64,000 nt of DNA from Tamlana crocina (GCA_040429635.1 CP158972.1:2304001-2368000), one strand, 5' to 3'; numbered from the stretch's first letter, positions 43,488 to 53,280 are shown. Made by a program: numbers and translations. The notes: a model not told the origin generated them from the letters alone.

Positions 43488-44609
43488 ATGGTAACACTCA
43501 AAGAAGTAAAAACTAAAAAAGAGCTTAAAGCCTTCGTAAAGTTTCCTTTCTCCATATACAAAGGCTCAAAATACTGGGTGCCCCCCATCATCAGCCAGGA
43601 AATGAAAACCTTCGACAAAAATGAAAATCCCGTTTTTAACGATGCCGAAGCCCGATTGTTTCTAGCATATAAAAACAATGAAATTGTTGGCCGAATTGCC
43701 GCTATTACCAATTGGTTGGAAATAAACGGACAAAACCAAAAGAAAATGCGCTTCGGGTGGTTCGATTTTATAGATGATTTAGAAGTATCTAAAGCACTAC
43801 TCGACCAAGTGGAAGCCATTGGAAAGGAACACAATTTGGAATATGCCGAAGGCCCCGTTGGGTTTTCAAATTTGGACAAAGTTGGGGTTTTAACCGAGGG
43901 CTTCGACATTATTGGCTCTATGATAACCTGGTACAACCACCCTTATTACATAAAGCATTACGAGGCAGCGAACTTTAAAATTGAAAAATCGTATAGCGAA
44001 AGTCGATTTCCATTTTCAAACGTAAAGCCCGAGTTTTTCCTTAAAGCGAATGAACTAATAAAACGACGATACAAGGTTAGAGCTTTAGACTTCACTTCTA
44101 CAAAAGATGTGATGCCTTATGCCGATAGGATGTTCGACCTGTTTAATGAAACCTACGCGAAACTGTCCTCATTTGTTGCTATTAACGATATTCAAAAAGC
44201 GTATTTCAAAAAGAAATTTATTGGTTTTATAAATCCCGAATACATCAAGTTTGTCATGGATGAAAACGACGAAATGATAGCTTTTGCCATTGTTATGCCA
44301 TCGTTTTCAAAAGCATTACAAAAAATGAACGGCAAACTGTTCCCATTTGGTTTCAGGCATATTTTACACGCAAAAAAACACAGCAAAGATGCTAGTTTTT
44401 ATTTGATTGGCGTACACCCCGATTACCAAAACAAAGGTGTACACGCAGTTATTTTTAACCAGTACTACCACACCTTTAAACAAAAAGGAATAGAGATGTG
44501 CTACAGAACCCCAGAATTGGAAGACAACGAAGCCATAAAGAAAATATGGAAACATTTTGACCCTGAAGTTTATAAACGAAGAAAAACCTACAGAAAAGAT
44601 TTAGCATAA
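43488..44609 (+). CDS. GNAT-like acetyltransferase family protein (373 aa)
   Basis: An N-terminal region with FVKFPFSIYKGSKYWVPPI and VGRIAAITNW (about residues 18-75) and a C-terminal GNAT-like region (ASFYLIGVHPDYQNKGVHAV, about residues 302-322) whose Q/R-x-x-G-x-G/A motif is degenerate (QNKGVH). The protein length is usual for this widespread Bacteroidota family. It is soluble. It is probably co-transcribed with the barrel protein 26 nt upstream. The substrate is unknown. Confidence 0.75.
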   Translation: MVTLKEVKTKKELKAFVKFPFSIYKGSKYWVPPIISQEMKTFDKNENPVFNDAEARLFLAYKNNEIVGRIAAITNWLEINGQNQKKMRFGWFDFIDDLEVSKALLDQVEAIGKEHNLEYAEGPVGFSNLDKVGVLTEGFDIIGSMITWYNHPYYIKHYEAANFKIEKSYSESRFPFSNVKPEFFLKANELIKRRYKVRALDFTSTKDVMPYADRMFDLFNETYAKLSSFVAINDIQKAYFKKKFIGFINPEYIKFVMDENDEMIAFAIVMPSFSKALQKMNGKLFPFGFRHILHAKKHSKDASFYLIGVHPDYQNKGVHAVIFNQYYHTFKQKGIEMCYRTPELEDNEAIKKIWKHFDPEVYKRRKTYRKDLA

Positions 44610-44610
44610 A

Positions 44611-44644
44611 AAAAATCCGATTCTAAGTTTAGAATCGGATTTTT
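44611..44644. terminator. Bidirectional terminator
   Basis: A perfect 15-bp stem (44611-44625 with 44630-44644), 4-nt loop, A-rich on one side and T-rich on the other. It serves both convergent genes, ending at 44609 and 44665. Confidence 0.85.
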
Positions 44645-44664
44645 TATTGGTATTTATTTCTATT

Positions 44665-45924
44665 TTACTCCCCCATCGCTGCCATAACCGCAGCTGAAAG
44701 ACGCTTGTAAGTTCCGTTATTCAATCGTTCCCTAATAGCATCAAAAGCATCAAGCGTTTCACGAACATCCTCTAAAGTATGTGTTGCTGTAGGAATCAAT
44801 CTTAATAAAATCATTCCTTTAGGTATCACCGGGTAAACCACTATAGAACAGAATATTCCGTAGTTTTCACGCAAATCCTTAACCAAAGCCATAGCCTCAG
44901 GAATACTTCCTTTTAAGTAAACAGGAGTCACACAACTTTGGGTTGTTCCAATATCAAAACCACGCTCTTTTAAGCCCGACTGCAATGCGTTAACATTCTC
45001 CCAAAGCTTCGCTTTTAGCTCTGGCATGGTTTTCAACATTTCCAAACGTTTCAATGCACCAACCACCAATTGCATTTGCAATGATTTGGCAAACATTTGC
45101 GAACGTAAATTATATTTTAAATAATCAATGATTTCTTGGTCACCGGCAATAAAAGCTCCTGTACTGGCCAACGATTTTGCAAAAGTAGCAAAGTACACGT
45201 CGATATCATCCTGTACGCCTTGCTCCTCGCCCGCCCCAGCGCCTGTAGCACCTAAAGTACCAAAACCATGGGCATCGTCAACAAACAATCTGAATTTGTA
45301 TTTCTTTTTAAGTGCAGCAATTTCTTTTAATCGCCCTTGCTCACCACGCATACCAAATACACCTTCAGAAATCACTAAAATCCCTCCTCCGGTTTGCTCA
45401 GCCATTTTCGTGGCACGCTCCAAGTTTTTCTCTAAACTTTCAACATCGTTGTGTTTGTATGTAAAGCGTTTCCCCATGTGAAGACGAACACCATCAATAA
45501 TACAAGCATGCGCATCTACATCATAAACAATAATATCGTCTTTGGCAACAAGTGCATCAATGGTTGATACCATACCTTGATAGCCAAAGTTTAAAAGATA
45601 AGCTGCCTCTTTGTTTACAAAAGAAGCCAATTCATTCTGAAGTTTTTCATGCAGATCGGTGTGTCCAGACATCATTCGCGCTCCCATAGGGTACGCCGAT
45701 CCGTATTGTGCAGCCGCCTCAGCATCTACTTTTCTTACCTCTGGGTGGTTGGCCAAGCCTAAATAGTCGTTTATACTCCAAGTAATCACTTCTTTTCCTT
45801 GAAATTTCATTCGGTTAGAAATTTCCCCTTCCAATTTAGGAAACACAAAGTAACCTTCAGCTTGGGAAGCCCATTTCCCTAATGGCCCTTTGTCTTTGTA
45901 AATCTTATCAAATAAATCCTTCAT
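44665..45924 (-). CDS. Alpha-oxoamine synthase: serine palmitoyltransferase- or cysteate acyltransferase-like (419 aa)
   Basis: A PLP-dependent fold-type I enzyme that condenses an amino acid with an acyl thioester. The Schiff-base Lys is in FATFAKSLASTGAF (about residue 250). VDDAHGFGTLGATG near residue 217 holds the Asp-x-x-His pair, and MMSGHTDLHEKLQNELASF is a further family feature. The known activities in Bacteroidota are serine palmitoyltransferase (sphingolipids) and cysteate fatty acyltransferase (capnine sulfonolipids). The cysteine-synthase-like gene just upstream favours the second, but the amino acid specificity cannot be read by eye. It appears to have its own promoter at 46052-46059. 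Confidence 0.85.
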   Translation of the reverse strand: MKDLFDKIYKDKGPLGKWASQAEGYFVFPKLEGEISNRMKFQGKEVITWSINDYLGLANHPEVRKVDAEAAAQYGSAYPMGARMMSGHTDLHEKLQNELASFVNKEAAYLLNFGYQGMVSTIDALVAKDDIIVYDVDAHACIIDGVRLHMGKRFTYKHNDVESLEKNLERATKMAEQTGGGILVISEGVFGMRGEQGRLKEIAALKKKYKFRLFVDDAHGFGTLGATGAGAGEEQGVQDDIDVYFATFAKSLASTGAFIAGDQEIIDYLKYNLRSQMFAKSLQMQLVVGALKRLEMLKTMPELKAKLWENVNALQSGLKERGFDIGTTQSCVTPVYLKGSIPEAMALVKDLRENYGIFCSIVVYPVIPKGMILLRLIPTATHTLEDVRETLDAFDAIRERLNNGTYKRLSAAVMAAMGE

Positions 45925-46051
45925 TTACTAAAATCTTCTTATTGCTAATTAAAGTTAAAACGTAACTACAACCAAATAAACGCTTTATGGGAATACAACA
46001 CCGTGTGTTTAGAAAATTCAAAGAAAGCTTTAGCTCTTAGTTAGTTCGTGC

Positions 46052-46059
46052 AAAATTAA
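46052..46059 (-). promoter_or_regulatory. -7 promoter element of the alpha-oxoamine synthase
   Basis: TAATTTTG on the minus strand fits TAnnTTTG. It lies 128 nt upstream of the start codon and downstream of the terminator at 46113-46156. Nothing else is seen in this gap. Confidence 0.45.
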
Positions 46060-46112
46060 ATATTTATCTGCTTTGAACATAATTTTTATTGTTCAATTAT
46101 TGATAAAATAAA

Positions 46113-46156
46113 AAAAGAGATGCCATTTTGCTTTTGTCGCAAAAAACATCTCTTTT
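46113..46156 (-). terminator. Terminator of the cysteine-synthase-like gene
   Basis: A 10-bp outer stem AAAAGAGATG/CATCTCTTTT with an inner TTTTGC/GCAAAA pairing, followed on the minus strand by TTTATTTTA. It lies 18 nt after the stop at 46174. Confidence 0.75.
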
Positions 46157-46173
46157 ATTTGCTTGATATATTC

Positions 46174-47214
46174 TTATTTTATGTACTGGATGTTTTGCGC
46201 CGAAGCCTCATTAACACTATCAAAGAAGCCTTGGTCTTCCATCCATTTATCGCTATAAACCTTGCTCATATATCGTGCGCCATGATCGGGATAAATCACC
46301 ACCACATAATCGCCCTTTTTAAATCGGTTTTCCTCTCCCAATTGCAACAACGCCTGTGTGGCAGCACCCGAAGTATAGCCAACAAACATCCCTTCGGTTT
46401 TTGCGATTTGCCTTGCGGTATGTGCGCTATCTTCGTCAGTTACTTTTATAAACTCGTCGATAACATCAAAATCTGTTGCCGCTGGAATTAAGTTCTTTCC
46501 TAAACCTTCAATTCGGTACGGATAGATTTCCTTTTCATCAAACTCACGGGTTTCGTGGTATTTTTTCAAAACCGATCCAAAAGCGTCCACCCCAATAATT
46601 TTAATATTTGGATTTTGCTCCTTTAAATATTTGGCCGTACCCGAAATGGTTCCTCCGGTACCACTACAAGCTACCAAATGAGTGATTTTACCTCCGGTTT
46701 GCCTCCATATTTCTGGGCCAGTAGAATGATAGTGCGCATCAATATTCAACTGATTGAAATATTGGTTTATATAGATAGACCCCTTCATTTCCTCATGAAG
46801 CCTTCTGGCCACCTGATAATATGAACGTGGATCGTCTGCACTTACATGCGCGGGACAAACATAAACCTTTGCCCCCATGGTTTTTAGCATATCAATTTTG
46901 TCTGGCGACGACTTTGAACTTACCGCCAAAACGCAATCGTACCCCTTGATAATACTCACCATAGCAATACTAAACCCCGTATTGCCCGAAGTGGTTTCTA
47001 TAATAGTATCACCCGGAGAAAGAATGCCTTGTTTTTCAGCCTGTTCAATAATATAAAGTGCTATTCTGTCTTTTGAAGAATGCCCTGGGTTGAAGGATTC
47101 AACCTTTGCATAAAAATCGCCATCAAATTTGGAAGCTATTCTATTGAGTTTAACAAGCGGTGTGTTGCCTACTAAATCTAATACATTATCAAATACTTGA
47201 TTTCTGTGTTCCAT
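46174..47214 (-). CDS. PLP-dependent cysteine synthase family protein (346 aa)
   Basis: Fold-type II PLP enzyme. The cofactor Lys lies in [12 protein letters not shown] (about residue 48), the phosphate- or substrate-binding loop is [13 protein letters not shown] (about 86), and the Gly-rich PLP phosphate loop is [10 protein letters not shown] (about 195). It differs from standard CysK/CysM in having SSKDR rather than SVKDR, and in an approximately 40-residue C-terminal extension. A cysteine or cystathionine-beta synthase is possible. Cysteate synthase, from O-phosphoserine and sulfite, is an alternative suggested by the downstream alpha-oxoamine synthase. Confidence 0.85.
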   Translation of the reverse strand: MEHRNQVFDNVLDLVGNTPLVKLNRIASKFDGDFYAKVESFNPGHSSKDRIALYIIEQAEKQGILSPGDTIIETTSGNTGFSIAMVSIIKGYDCVLAVSSKSSPDKIDMLKTMGAKVYVCPAHVSADDPRSYYQVARRLHEEMKGSIYINQYFNQLNIDAHYHSTGPEIWRQTGGKITHLVACSGTGGTISGTAKYLKEQNPNIKIIGVDAFGSVLKKYHETREFDEKEIYPYRIEGLGKNLIPAATDFDVIDEFIKVTDEDSAHTARQIAKTEGMFVGYTSGAATQALLQLGEENRFKKGDYVVVIYPDHGARYMSKVYSDKWMEDQGFFDSVNEASAQNIQYIK

Positions 47215-47290
47215 ATAAGCTTTTTAAAAACTGCCCATTTTTTCAAATGAAAATGCAGCCTAAAATCGAACAAAAATAAAACTTTTTTTT

Positions 47291-49342
47291 TTACTGACCA
47301 TGAATTCCTTCTAAATCTAGTAAAAAGGCGTACTCTAGGGCCACTTCCTTTAAACTCTCAAAACGCCCAGAAGCACCGCCATGCCCCGCATCCATATCGG
47401 TATGCAGCAGCAATTTATTATGGTCTGTTTTTAGCTCACGTAACTTCGCTACCCATTTTGCAGGCTCCCAGTATTGTACTTGAGAATCGTGCAAGCCGGT
47501 AGTGACCAACATATTCGGGTAGTCTTTAGCTTCAACATTATCGTAAGGTGAATATGATTTCATATAATCGTAAAACTTCTTTTGATTGGGGTTTCCCCAT
47601 TCGTCATATTCTCCAGTTGTTAGAGGGATAGTATCATCTAACATCGTAGTTACCACGTCAACAAAGGGTACTGCTGCCAAAACACCGTTATAAAGTTCGG
47701 GATTCATATTTATTACCGCCCCCATGAGTAATCCTCCAGCTGAACCACCGTAAGCATACAAATGCTTGTTCGACGTATATTTTTCTTCGATTAAATATTT
47801 TGAACAATCAATAAAATCGGTGAAGGTGTTCTTTTTGGTCAACAATTTTCCGTTTTCGTACCAATCCCTTCCTAAATATTCACCACCACGAATATGCGCA
47901 ATGGAATAAATGAATCCACGATCCAATAAACTCAATCGGATGCTAGAAAATGAAGGGTCTATAGTAGAGCCGTAAGAACCATAAGCGTATTGGAGCAACG
48001 GATTGGAGCCATCTAACTTCACTCCTTTTCTGTACACCAACGAAATTGGGATTTTAACACCATCTCTTGCGGTGGCCCATACACGCTTTGATTCGTAGTT
48101 TTCTTTGTTAAACGTACCACCTAAAACCTGTTGTTCTTTTTTTATTTCACTTTGTTTCGTCTTGAAATTATAATCGATAACCGCTGTTGGAGAAGTTAAG
48201 GAATTGTACACATAACGTAACACCGGACTTTCAAAATCGGAATTATTGCCCACGTAAGCCGTGTAAGTTTCAGAATTGAACGGCAAGTAATAATCCTCGT
48301 TTCCGTCCCAACTCATTATTCGTAATTTATTGAGTCCGTTTTCCCGCTCATTCAGCACCAAATAATTTTTGAAAATTTCGATATCCTCTAAAAGCACTTC
48401 TTTTCTGTGTGTAATAACGTCTTTCCAATGTTCAATTCCTGTTTTGTTTTCATCGGTTTTTGAAAGTTTGAAATTGGTAGCGCCATCGACATTCGAAATA
48501 ATATAAAAACTGTCATTATAATGGGATACTGAATATTCCATATCGGGCATACGCTCTTGAATAATCCTAAAATCGCCATTCGGCGTATCGGCATTCAGTA
48601 CCCTGTATTCCGAAGACAATGTACTGGACGAACCAATAACAATATATTTCTTTGATTTACATTTGTACACAAACGTATGGAAAGTTTCATCGGTTTCGTG
48701 GTACACCTCTGCATCAGTTTTGGTATCGGTATGCAGTTCATGCTTAAAGATTTTATGCGAACGCAGGGTTACTTCGTCCTTCATCGCATAAAACAAAGTT
48801 TTGTTATCGTTGGCCCAAACCACACTACCAGTGGTATTCAATATTTTATCGGAGAACACCTCGCCTGTCACTAAATTTTTAACCTGAATGTTGTATTGGC
48901 GCCTGCTCACGGTATCCACCGAAAAGGCCGCCATGGTATTATCAGGGCTTATGGCTATGCTTCCTAAATTAAAGTATGCGTGCCCATGGGCCATTTTGTT
49001 ACAATCGAACAATATTTCTTCCGGTGCATCCAAAGAGTCCTTTTTTCGAGCATAAATAGGGTAATCCTTTCCTTTTTCGTAACGTGTTAAATACCAGTAT
49101 CCGTTGAGTTTATATGGCACCGAAGTATCATCTTCCTTTATCCTGCCTTTCATCTCTTCGAACAACTGCTTTTGAAACGCTTCGGTGTGTTCCATTTGCT
49201 GCTTCGTATAAGCGTTTTCAGCATTTAGGTAGTCTATAACCTCTGGGTTTTCACGGTCATTCAACCAATAATAATTATCAATTCTAGTATCGCCATGAAT
49301 ACTTAACCTTTCAGGTATTTTTTTTGCTACTGGGGCTTGCAT
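47291..49342 (-). CDS. S9-family oligopeptidase, oligopeptidase B-like (683 aa)
   Basis: A serine peptidase cleaving after basic residues in short peptides. An N-terminal beta-propeller (about residues 60-390) includes RIDNYYWLNDRENPEVIDYL near the start. The C-terminal alpha/beta-hydrolase has the nucleophile elbow YGGSAGGLLMG (about residue 535) and the catalytic His in DMDAGHGGASGRF. The ATG at 49342 (MQAPVAKKIPERL) is preferred over a TTG at 49363. No signal peptide is seen, so it is probably cytoplasmic or periplasmic by other means. Confidence 0.93.
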   Translation of the reverse strand: MQAPVAKKIPERLSIHGDTRIDNYYWLNDRENPEVIDYLNAENAYTKQQMEHTEAFQKQLFEEMKGRIKEDDTSVPYKLNGYWYLTRYEKGKDYPIYARKKDSLDAPEEILFDCNKMAHGHAYFNLGSIAISPDNTMAAFSVDTVSRRQYNIQVKNLVTGEVFSDKILNTTGSVVWANDNKTLFYAMKDEVTLRSHKIFKHELHTDTKTDAEVYHETDETFHTFVYKCKSKKYIVIGSSSTLSSEYRVLNADTPNGDFRIIQERMPDMEYSVSHYNDSFYIISNVDGATNFKLSKTDENKTGIEHWKDVITHRKEVLLEDIEIFKNYLVLNERENGLNKLRIMSWDGNEDYYLPFNSETYTAYVGNNSDFESPVLRYVYNSLTSPTAVIDYNFKTKQSEIKKEQQVLGGTFNKENYESKRVWATARDGVKIPISLVYRKGVKLDGSNPLLQYAYGSYGSTIDPSFSSIRLSLLDRGFIYSIAHIRGGEYLGRDWYENGKLLTKKNTFTDFIDCSKYLIEEKYTSNKHLYAYGGSAGGLLMGAVINMNPELYNGVLAAVPFVDVVTTMLDDTIPLTTGEYDEWGNPNQKKFYDYMKSYSPYDNVEAKDYPNMLVTTGLHDSQVQYWEPAKWVAKLRELKTDHNKLLLHTDMDAGHGGASGRFESLKEVALEYAFLLDLEGIHGQ

Positions 49343-49406
49343 GATATTTTTCAACGGAAACAATTTTATTCTTGAAATTTAAGGGCTCAAAAATAGGAAA
49401 TTTATA

Positions 49407-49414
49407 TAGTTTTG
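49407..49414 (+). promoter_or_regulatory. -7 promoter element of the YbaB gene
   Basis: TAGTTTTG fits TAnnTTTG and lies 26 nt before the ATG at 49441. Confidence 0.5.
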
Positions 49415-49440
49415 CATGGCAACTTCAAAATTAAAAAGAT

Positions 49441-49764
49441 ATGTTTGGTGATATGATGAACATGATGGGCAAACTAAAAGAAACCCAAAAGAAAGTAGAA
49501 GAAACCAAAAAGCGATTGGATACCGTTTTGGTTGACGAAAGCAGTAAAGACGGAAAGTTAAAAATTACTTTAACGGCCAACCGAACCATAAAATCTATTG
49601 AAATGGCCGACGAATTGCTTGAAGACAAAGAGCAGCTTGAAGACTACTTAATCCTTACCCTAAACAAAGCCATTGAAAAAGCTACCAAAGTGAATGAAGC
49701 CGAGCTGGCAGCGCTAGCTAAGGAAGGCATGCCTAATATTCCGGGGATGGATTTGTTTAAGTAG
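49441..49764 (+). CDS. YbaB/EbfC-family nucleoid-associated protein (107 aa)
   Basis: A small, charged dimeric DNA-binding protein. The N-terminal helix is Lys/Glu-rich ([20 protein letters not shown]), the core is [20 protein letters not shown], and the C-terminus is rich in Met and Pro ([13 protein letters not shown]), all as in the family. It is divergent from the oligopeptidase gene. Confidence 0.92.
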   Translation: MFGDMMNMMGKLKETQKKVEETKKRLDTVLVDESSKDGKLKITLTANRTIKSIEMADELLEDKEQLEDYLILTLNKAIEKATKVNEAELAALAKEGMPNIPGMDLFK

Positions 49765-49939
49765 AATACCCTAAATATTTTTTTGATAGACTTAATTTCA
49801 AGTTTGGCTTCTTAGATTTTTAAACGAAAATAACCAATTATCCTTCTACCGAAAAAGAATATAAAGTTTAATAGATAAAGACACCAAATCATAGCTGATT
49901 TACATGGGCCATAAATTAATAAGCCCTCTTATTTTCGAA

Positions 49940-51061
49940 TTACCTAAAAACACTTTTCAATTTGTTAAAAACAATACTCAACATAGGTTTTGGATCTGTT
50001 AAATAATATTTTAAAGGCGTATTTCCAAGAATAAATTTTAGGTTGAATACAAACCACTTGTTCTTTTTTATGGATTTACTCAATCCTATTAAATTTAAAA
50101 ACTTAGTTTGTTGAAACTTCGGTTGGTTAAACTCAACTCCCAAAAAGGACAAGCAGTACAAAAAAGGGAAATTTATACCAGCAATTTCGGAAGCTTCGGT
50201 GGTTTCCCAAAACCTAGGGTTGATTTCAACAACTTTATAACTCCCATCACTTTTATCGTACCGCATATCGATATGGGCCACACCATTCCAGTTTAGTGAT
50301 TTCATTAAACGCTTCACCACGTTAAGCATGTCGTCCCTGTATAAAAATTCAACCCCTACATTGGGTCCAAATTTTTCAGTCCCAGCTAAAAAGCCTTTTT
50401 GAATAGTATATGCCAAAATTTCTCCGTTTTTACACAAAACGCTGCAATCAATATCATAACCTTCAATGTAACTCTGAATCAAATAAGGCACTTCCACCGT
50501 ATTTGAAGAATAAAACGATTGCATAGAATCATTATCTTCAAATTTATGTATACCACGACCACCTCCATAGCCTTCAAGGGGTTTTAATATAATAGGGAAA
50601 TCAATAGGTGATTTTTTGCAAATCTCGTATTTTTCAAACAGAAACGTACTTGGAGCGGAAACACCATGCTCTTTCATATGCTGAGCCAAAGCGCCTTTGT
50701 TGTTCGATAGCAAAAAATGCTCTAAACTGGGCAAAAACACCAGCTTTTCATTTTGTAGAATTTGATTTTTAAATTTAATTGCAGCCTGTATCCCAAACTC
50801 ATCAAAAGGTAAAATAATATCTATCTTAAACCTTTTCATTTCTGTGTTTAAGTTAGCAACCCATTCCTCTTCTGATTTTGCCTTTGGGTAACTGGAAAAG
50901 TTTTTGATTTTATTCGATTTTCTAACCTCTGCCTTCGGGTTATTTGAAATTACATAGATATTTACCCCTCTTTTTCGGGATAAACAATTTACTACAAAAG
51001 GCAGTAAGTTACTATCGCCTTCGGGAAGTAACACAGAAAATTTAGGATAGCTTTTTTTCAT
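49940..51061 (-). CDS. ATP-grasp domain protein, carbamoyl-phosphate-synthase-like (373 aa)
   Basis: The start was set at MKKSYPKFSVLLPEGDSNLL (51061), the usual beginning of the preATP-grasp fold; an upstream ATG at 51148 would add 29 residues of AT-rich leader. The ATP-grasp domain (about residues 110-300) contains PIILKPLEGYGGGRGIHKF near residue 160 and the metal- and nucleotide-binding AHIDMRYDKSDGSYKVVEIN and PRFWET near 260. Such enzymes ligate a carboxylate to an amine or thiol. The partner substrates are unknown. It is a single-gene unit. The gap 49765-49939 holds no feature I can name. Confidence 0.85.
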   Translation of the reverse strand: MKKSYPKFSVLLPEGDSNLLPFVVNCLSRKRGVNIYVISNNPKAEVRKSNKIKNFSSYPKAKSEEEWVANLNTEMKRFKIDIILPFDEFGIQAAIKFKNQILQNEKLVFLPSLEHFLLSNNKGALAQHMKEHGVSAPSTFLFEKYEICKKSPIDFPIILKPLEGYGGGRGIHKFEDNDSMQSFYSSNTVEVPYLIQSYIEGYDIDCSVLCKNGEILAYTIQKGFLAGTEKFGPNVGVEFLYRDDMLNVVKRLMKSLNWNGVAHIDMRYDKSDGSYKVVEINPRFWETTEASEIAGINFPFLYCLSFLGVEFNQPKFQQTKFLNLIGLSKSIKKNKWFVFNLKFILGNTPLKYYLTDPKPMLSIVFNKLKSVFR

Positions 51062-51183
51062 GTAAACTGGTAGCGAAGCACTTAAAGCTGGCTTCAATTT
51101 ATTTTTATTCAACCGAAAAATAGTAATTATATTTAACAGTAAAAACAAAAGCTAGATAATCCAACTTTCTACCCATTAAACAC

Positions 51184-51191
51184 TATTTTTG
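51184..51191 (+). promoter_or_regulatory. -7 promoter element of prfB
   Basis: TATTTTTG lies 16 nt before the prfB ATG at 51208. Confidence 0.5.
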
Positions 51192-51207
51192 CAAAAAACA
51201 AATTATA

Positions 51208-52318
51208 ATGATAACATCCGATCAAATTAAAGATCTGAATACCCGCCTAGACAAACTTAGGCACTATCTTTGACATAGATGCCAAACTGATAGAAATACA
51301 AAACGAAGAAGAACAAACTTTCGACCCCAATTTTTGGAACGACTCCAAACAGGCTGAATTGGTGATGAAATCACTCAGGGAGAAAAAAAGTTGGATAAAA
51401 GACTATGATAGTGGCAAAACTTTAGTGGAAGACCTCGAAGTTCTTTACGAGTTTTTCAAAGAGGAAGAAGCTAGTGCTGAAGACGTAGAAAACAAGTTTG
51501 AGGAAGCCTTAGAACTTATTGAAAAACTGGAGTTCAAAAACATGCTTTCTGACGAGGGAGATAGTCTGAGCGCCGTGTTACAAATTACGGCTGGCGCGGG
51601 TGGCACCGAAAGCTGCGATTGGGCCAGCATGCTTATGCGCATGTATTTAATGTATGCCGAAAAAAGCGGCTTTAAAGTCAAGGAACTTAACTTTCAGGAA
51701 GGTGACGTGGCTGGTATCAAAACCGTTACTTTAGAAATTGACGGCGATTTTGCCTTCGGTTGGCTAAAAGGCGAGAACGGCGTACACCGTTTGGTACGCA
51801 TTTCCCCGTTTGACAGTAACGCCAAACGTCACACCAGTTTTGTATCCGTTTACGTTTATCCGTTGGTTGATGACACCATTGAAATTGAAATCAACCCTGC
51901 CGATATCGAAATCACCACAGCCCGTTCTAGCGGTGCTGGCGGACAGAACGTAAACAAAGTGGAAACCAAAGTGCAGTTAACACACAAGCCCACTGGTATT
52001 CAAATATCCTGTTCAGAAACCCGTTCACAGCACGACAACCGTGCTCGCGCTATGCAAATGCTAAAGTCTCAGTTATACGAAATCGAACTGCAAAAGCAAA
52101 TGGAGCAGCGCGACGATATTGAAGCCGGGAAAATGAAAATAGAATGGGGCAGCCAGATTCGAAATTATGTGATGCATCCATATAAATTAGTTAAAGACGT
52201 TCGCACCGGACACGAAACCGGAAATGTGGATGCCGTTATGGATGGCAACATTGATGCGTTCCTAAAAGCATACTTAATGATGATGGGCCAAAAAGAAGAA
52301 GACTCCTCTACTCTATAG
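51208..52318 (+). CDS. prfB: Peptide chain release factor 2, with programmed +1 frameshift
   Basis: Translation begins at ATG 51208 and runs 21 codons ([20 protein letters not shown] then Leu) to an in-frame TGA at 51271. A +1 shift at CTT TGA C continues in the next frame as [20 protein letters not shown] to the stop at 52318, giving about 369 residues, the normal RF2 length. The GGQ peptidyl-hydrolysis motif lies in [15 protein letters not shown] and the stop-codon-recognising SPF motif in VRISPFDSN. The frameshift lets the cell sense RF2 levels by competition at UGA. The HAD gene follows 3 nt later. Confidence 0.97.
51259..51274 (+). promoter_or_regulatory. Programmed +1 frameshift site in prfB
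   Basis: AGG (51259-51261), CAC TAT, then CTT TGA C (51268-51274). The CTT-TGA-C core is identical to that of E. coli prfB. The internal AGG is a shortened version of the stimulatory Shine-Dalgarno-like sequence. Confidence 0.92.
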
Positions 52319-52321
52319 ATT

Positions 52322-52942
52322 ATGGCTAAAATTGACACTATCATTTTTGATCTGGGAGGTGTTTTAATAGACTGGAATCCAGAGTATGTTTTCCTGAAAG
52401 CCTTTAATGACGATAAGGAAAAAACAAAATGGTTTTTGGAAAATATTTGCACAAGCGATTGGAATGAAAACCAAGATGCGGGCTATCCGTTAGCAAAAGC
52501 CACCGCCGATTTGGTTAAAAAATTTCCGGAATACGAAGAATATATTCAACTGTTTTATGGCCAATGGGAAGATATGCTTGGCGGTGCCATTGAAGGCACA
52601 GTTGATGTTTTGAAACAATTAATCGATTCGAAGGAATTTAAAATTGTCGCGTTAACAAACTGGAGTTCCGAAACCTTCCCTATTGCGCAAAACAGATTTC
52701 AGTTTTTAAAGTGGTTTGAAGGCATTGTCGTTTCGGGCGATGAAAAGACCAGAAAACCGTTCAAGGAAATTTATGACATCACGTTAAATCGCTTCAATAT
52801 CGCTCCCGAAAATGCCATTTTTATTGACGATAATTTAAGAAATATTGAAGCAGCCCACCAATTGGGCATTAACGGCATTCATTTTAAAAATCCAGAGCAG
52901 CTTAAAGAAGCATTAAAAAACTATCAAATAAACTTATCATGA
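52322..52942 (+). CDS. HAD-superfamily hydrolase, YihX-like (206 aa)
   Basis: Motif I is IIFDLGGVLIDW (about residues 7-18). Motif II is the Thr in IVALTNWSSE (about 108). The Lys region is KTRKPFKEIYD (about 141) and motif III is AIFIDDNLRNIEAA (about 162). It is probably a sugar-phosphate or nucleotide phosphatase. It is co-directional with prfB and overlaps the next gene by 4 nt (ATGA). Confidence 0.92.
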   Translation: MAKIDTIIFDLGGVLIDWNPEYVFLKAFNDDKEKTKWFLENICTSDWNENQDAGYPLAKATADLVKKFPEYEEYIQLFYGQWEDMLGGAIEGTVDVLKQLIDSKEFKIVALTNWSSETFPIAQNRFQFLKWFEGIVVSGDEKTRKPFKEIYDITLNRFNIAPENAIFIDDNLRNIEAAHQLGINGIHFKNPEQLKEALKNYQINLS

Positions 52943-53280
52943 TTACCATATACCACAACAACCGATGTACAAAATCTAGACAAGGCTTAGCACTACTCGA
53001 AGGATCTGGAAAAGATTTTGAAGTTGTAAAATATTTGGAAAATACACCCACCGAAAGCGAACTTAAAAAGATCATTGATTTATTAGGCATTTCACCAATT
53101 GAGCTGGTTAGAAAAAATGAAGCCGTTTGGAAAGAAAACTTTAAAGACAAAGGTTTAAGTGATGCTGAAATTATTTCTGCCATGGTTAAAAATCCAAAAC
53201 TCATTGAACGCCCTATTGTGATAAATGGCGATAAAGCTGTAATTGGACGACCTACCGAAAAGATCAATGACATACTTTAA
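52939..53280 (+). CDS. arsC: ArsC/Spx-family thioredoxin-fold reductase, arsenate reductase-like (113 aa)
   Basis: The catalytic Cys is in YHNNRCTKSRQGL (about residue 10) and RPIVINGDKAVIGRP (about residues 93-107) contains the Arg that binds arsenate in ArsC. The length is usual. No other arsenic gene is adjacent, so a general glutaredoxin-linked role is as likely as arsenate detoxification. Its start overlaps the HAD stop. Confidence 0.88.
   Translation: MITIYHNNRCTKSRQGLALLEGSGKDFEVVKYLENTPTESELKKIIDLLGISPIELVRKNEAVWKENFKDKGLSDAEIISAMVKNPKLIERPIVINGDKAVIGRPTEKINDIL

Noticed and set aside
46120-46491. A plus-strand frame of 123 codons opposite the cysteine-synthase-like gene
   Set aside because: It lies antisense to a clear PLP enzyme and includes the terminator at 46113-46156.
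51208-51358. prfB read as a pseudogene or as starting only at 51359 because of the in-frame TGA at 51271
   Set aside because: The site CTT TGA C is the well-known programmed frameshift of prfB and both parts join into a normal-length RF2.
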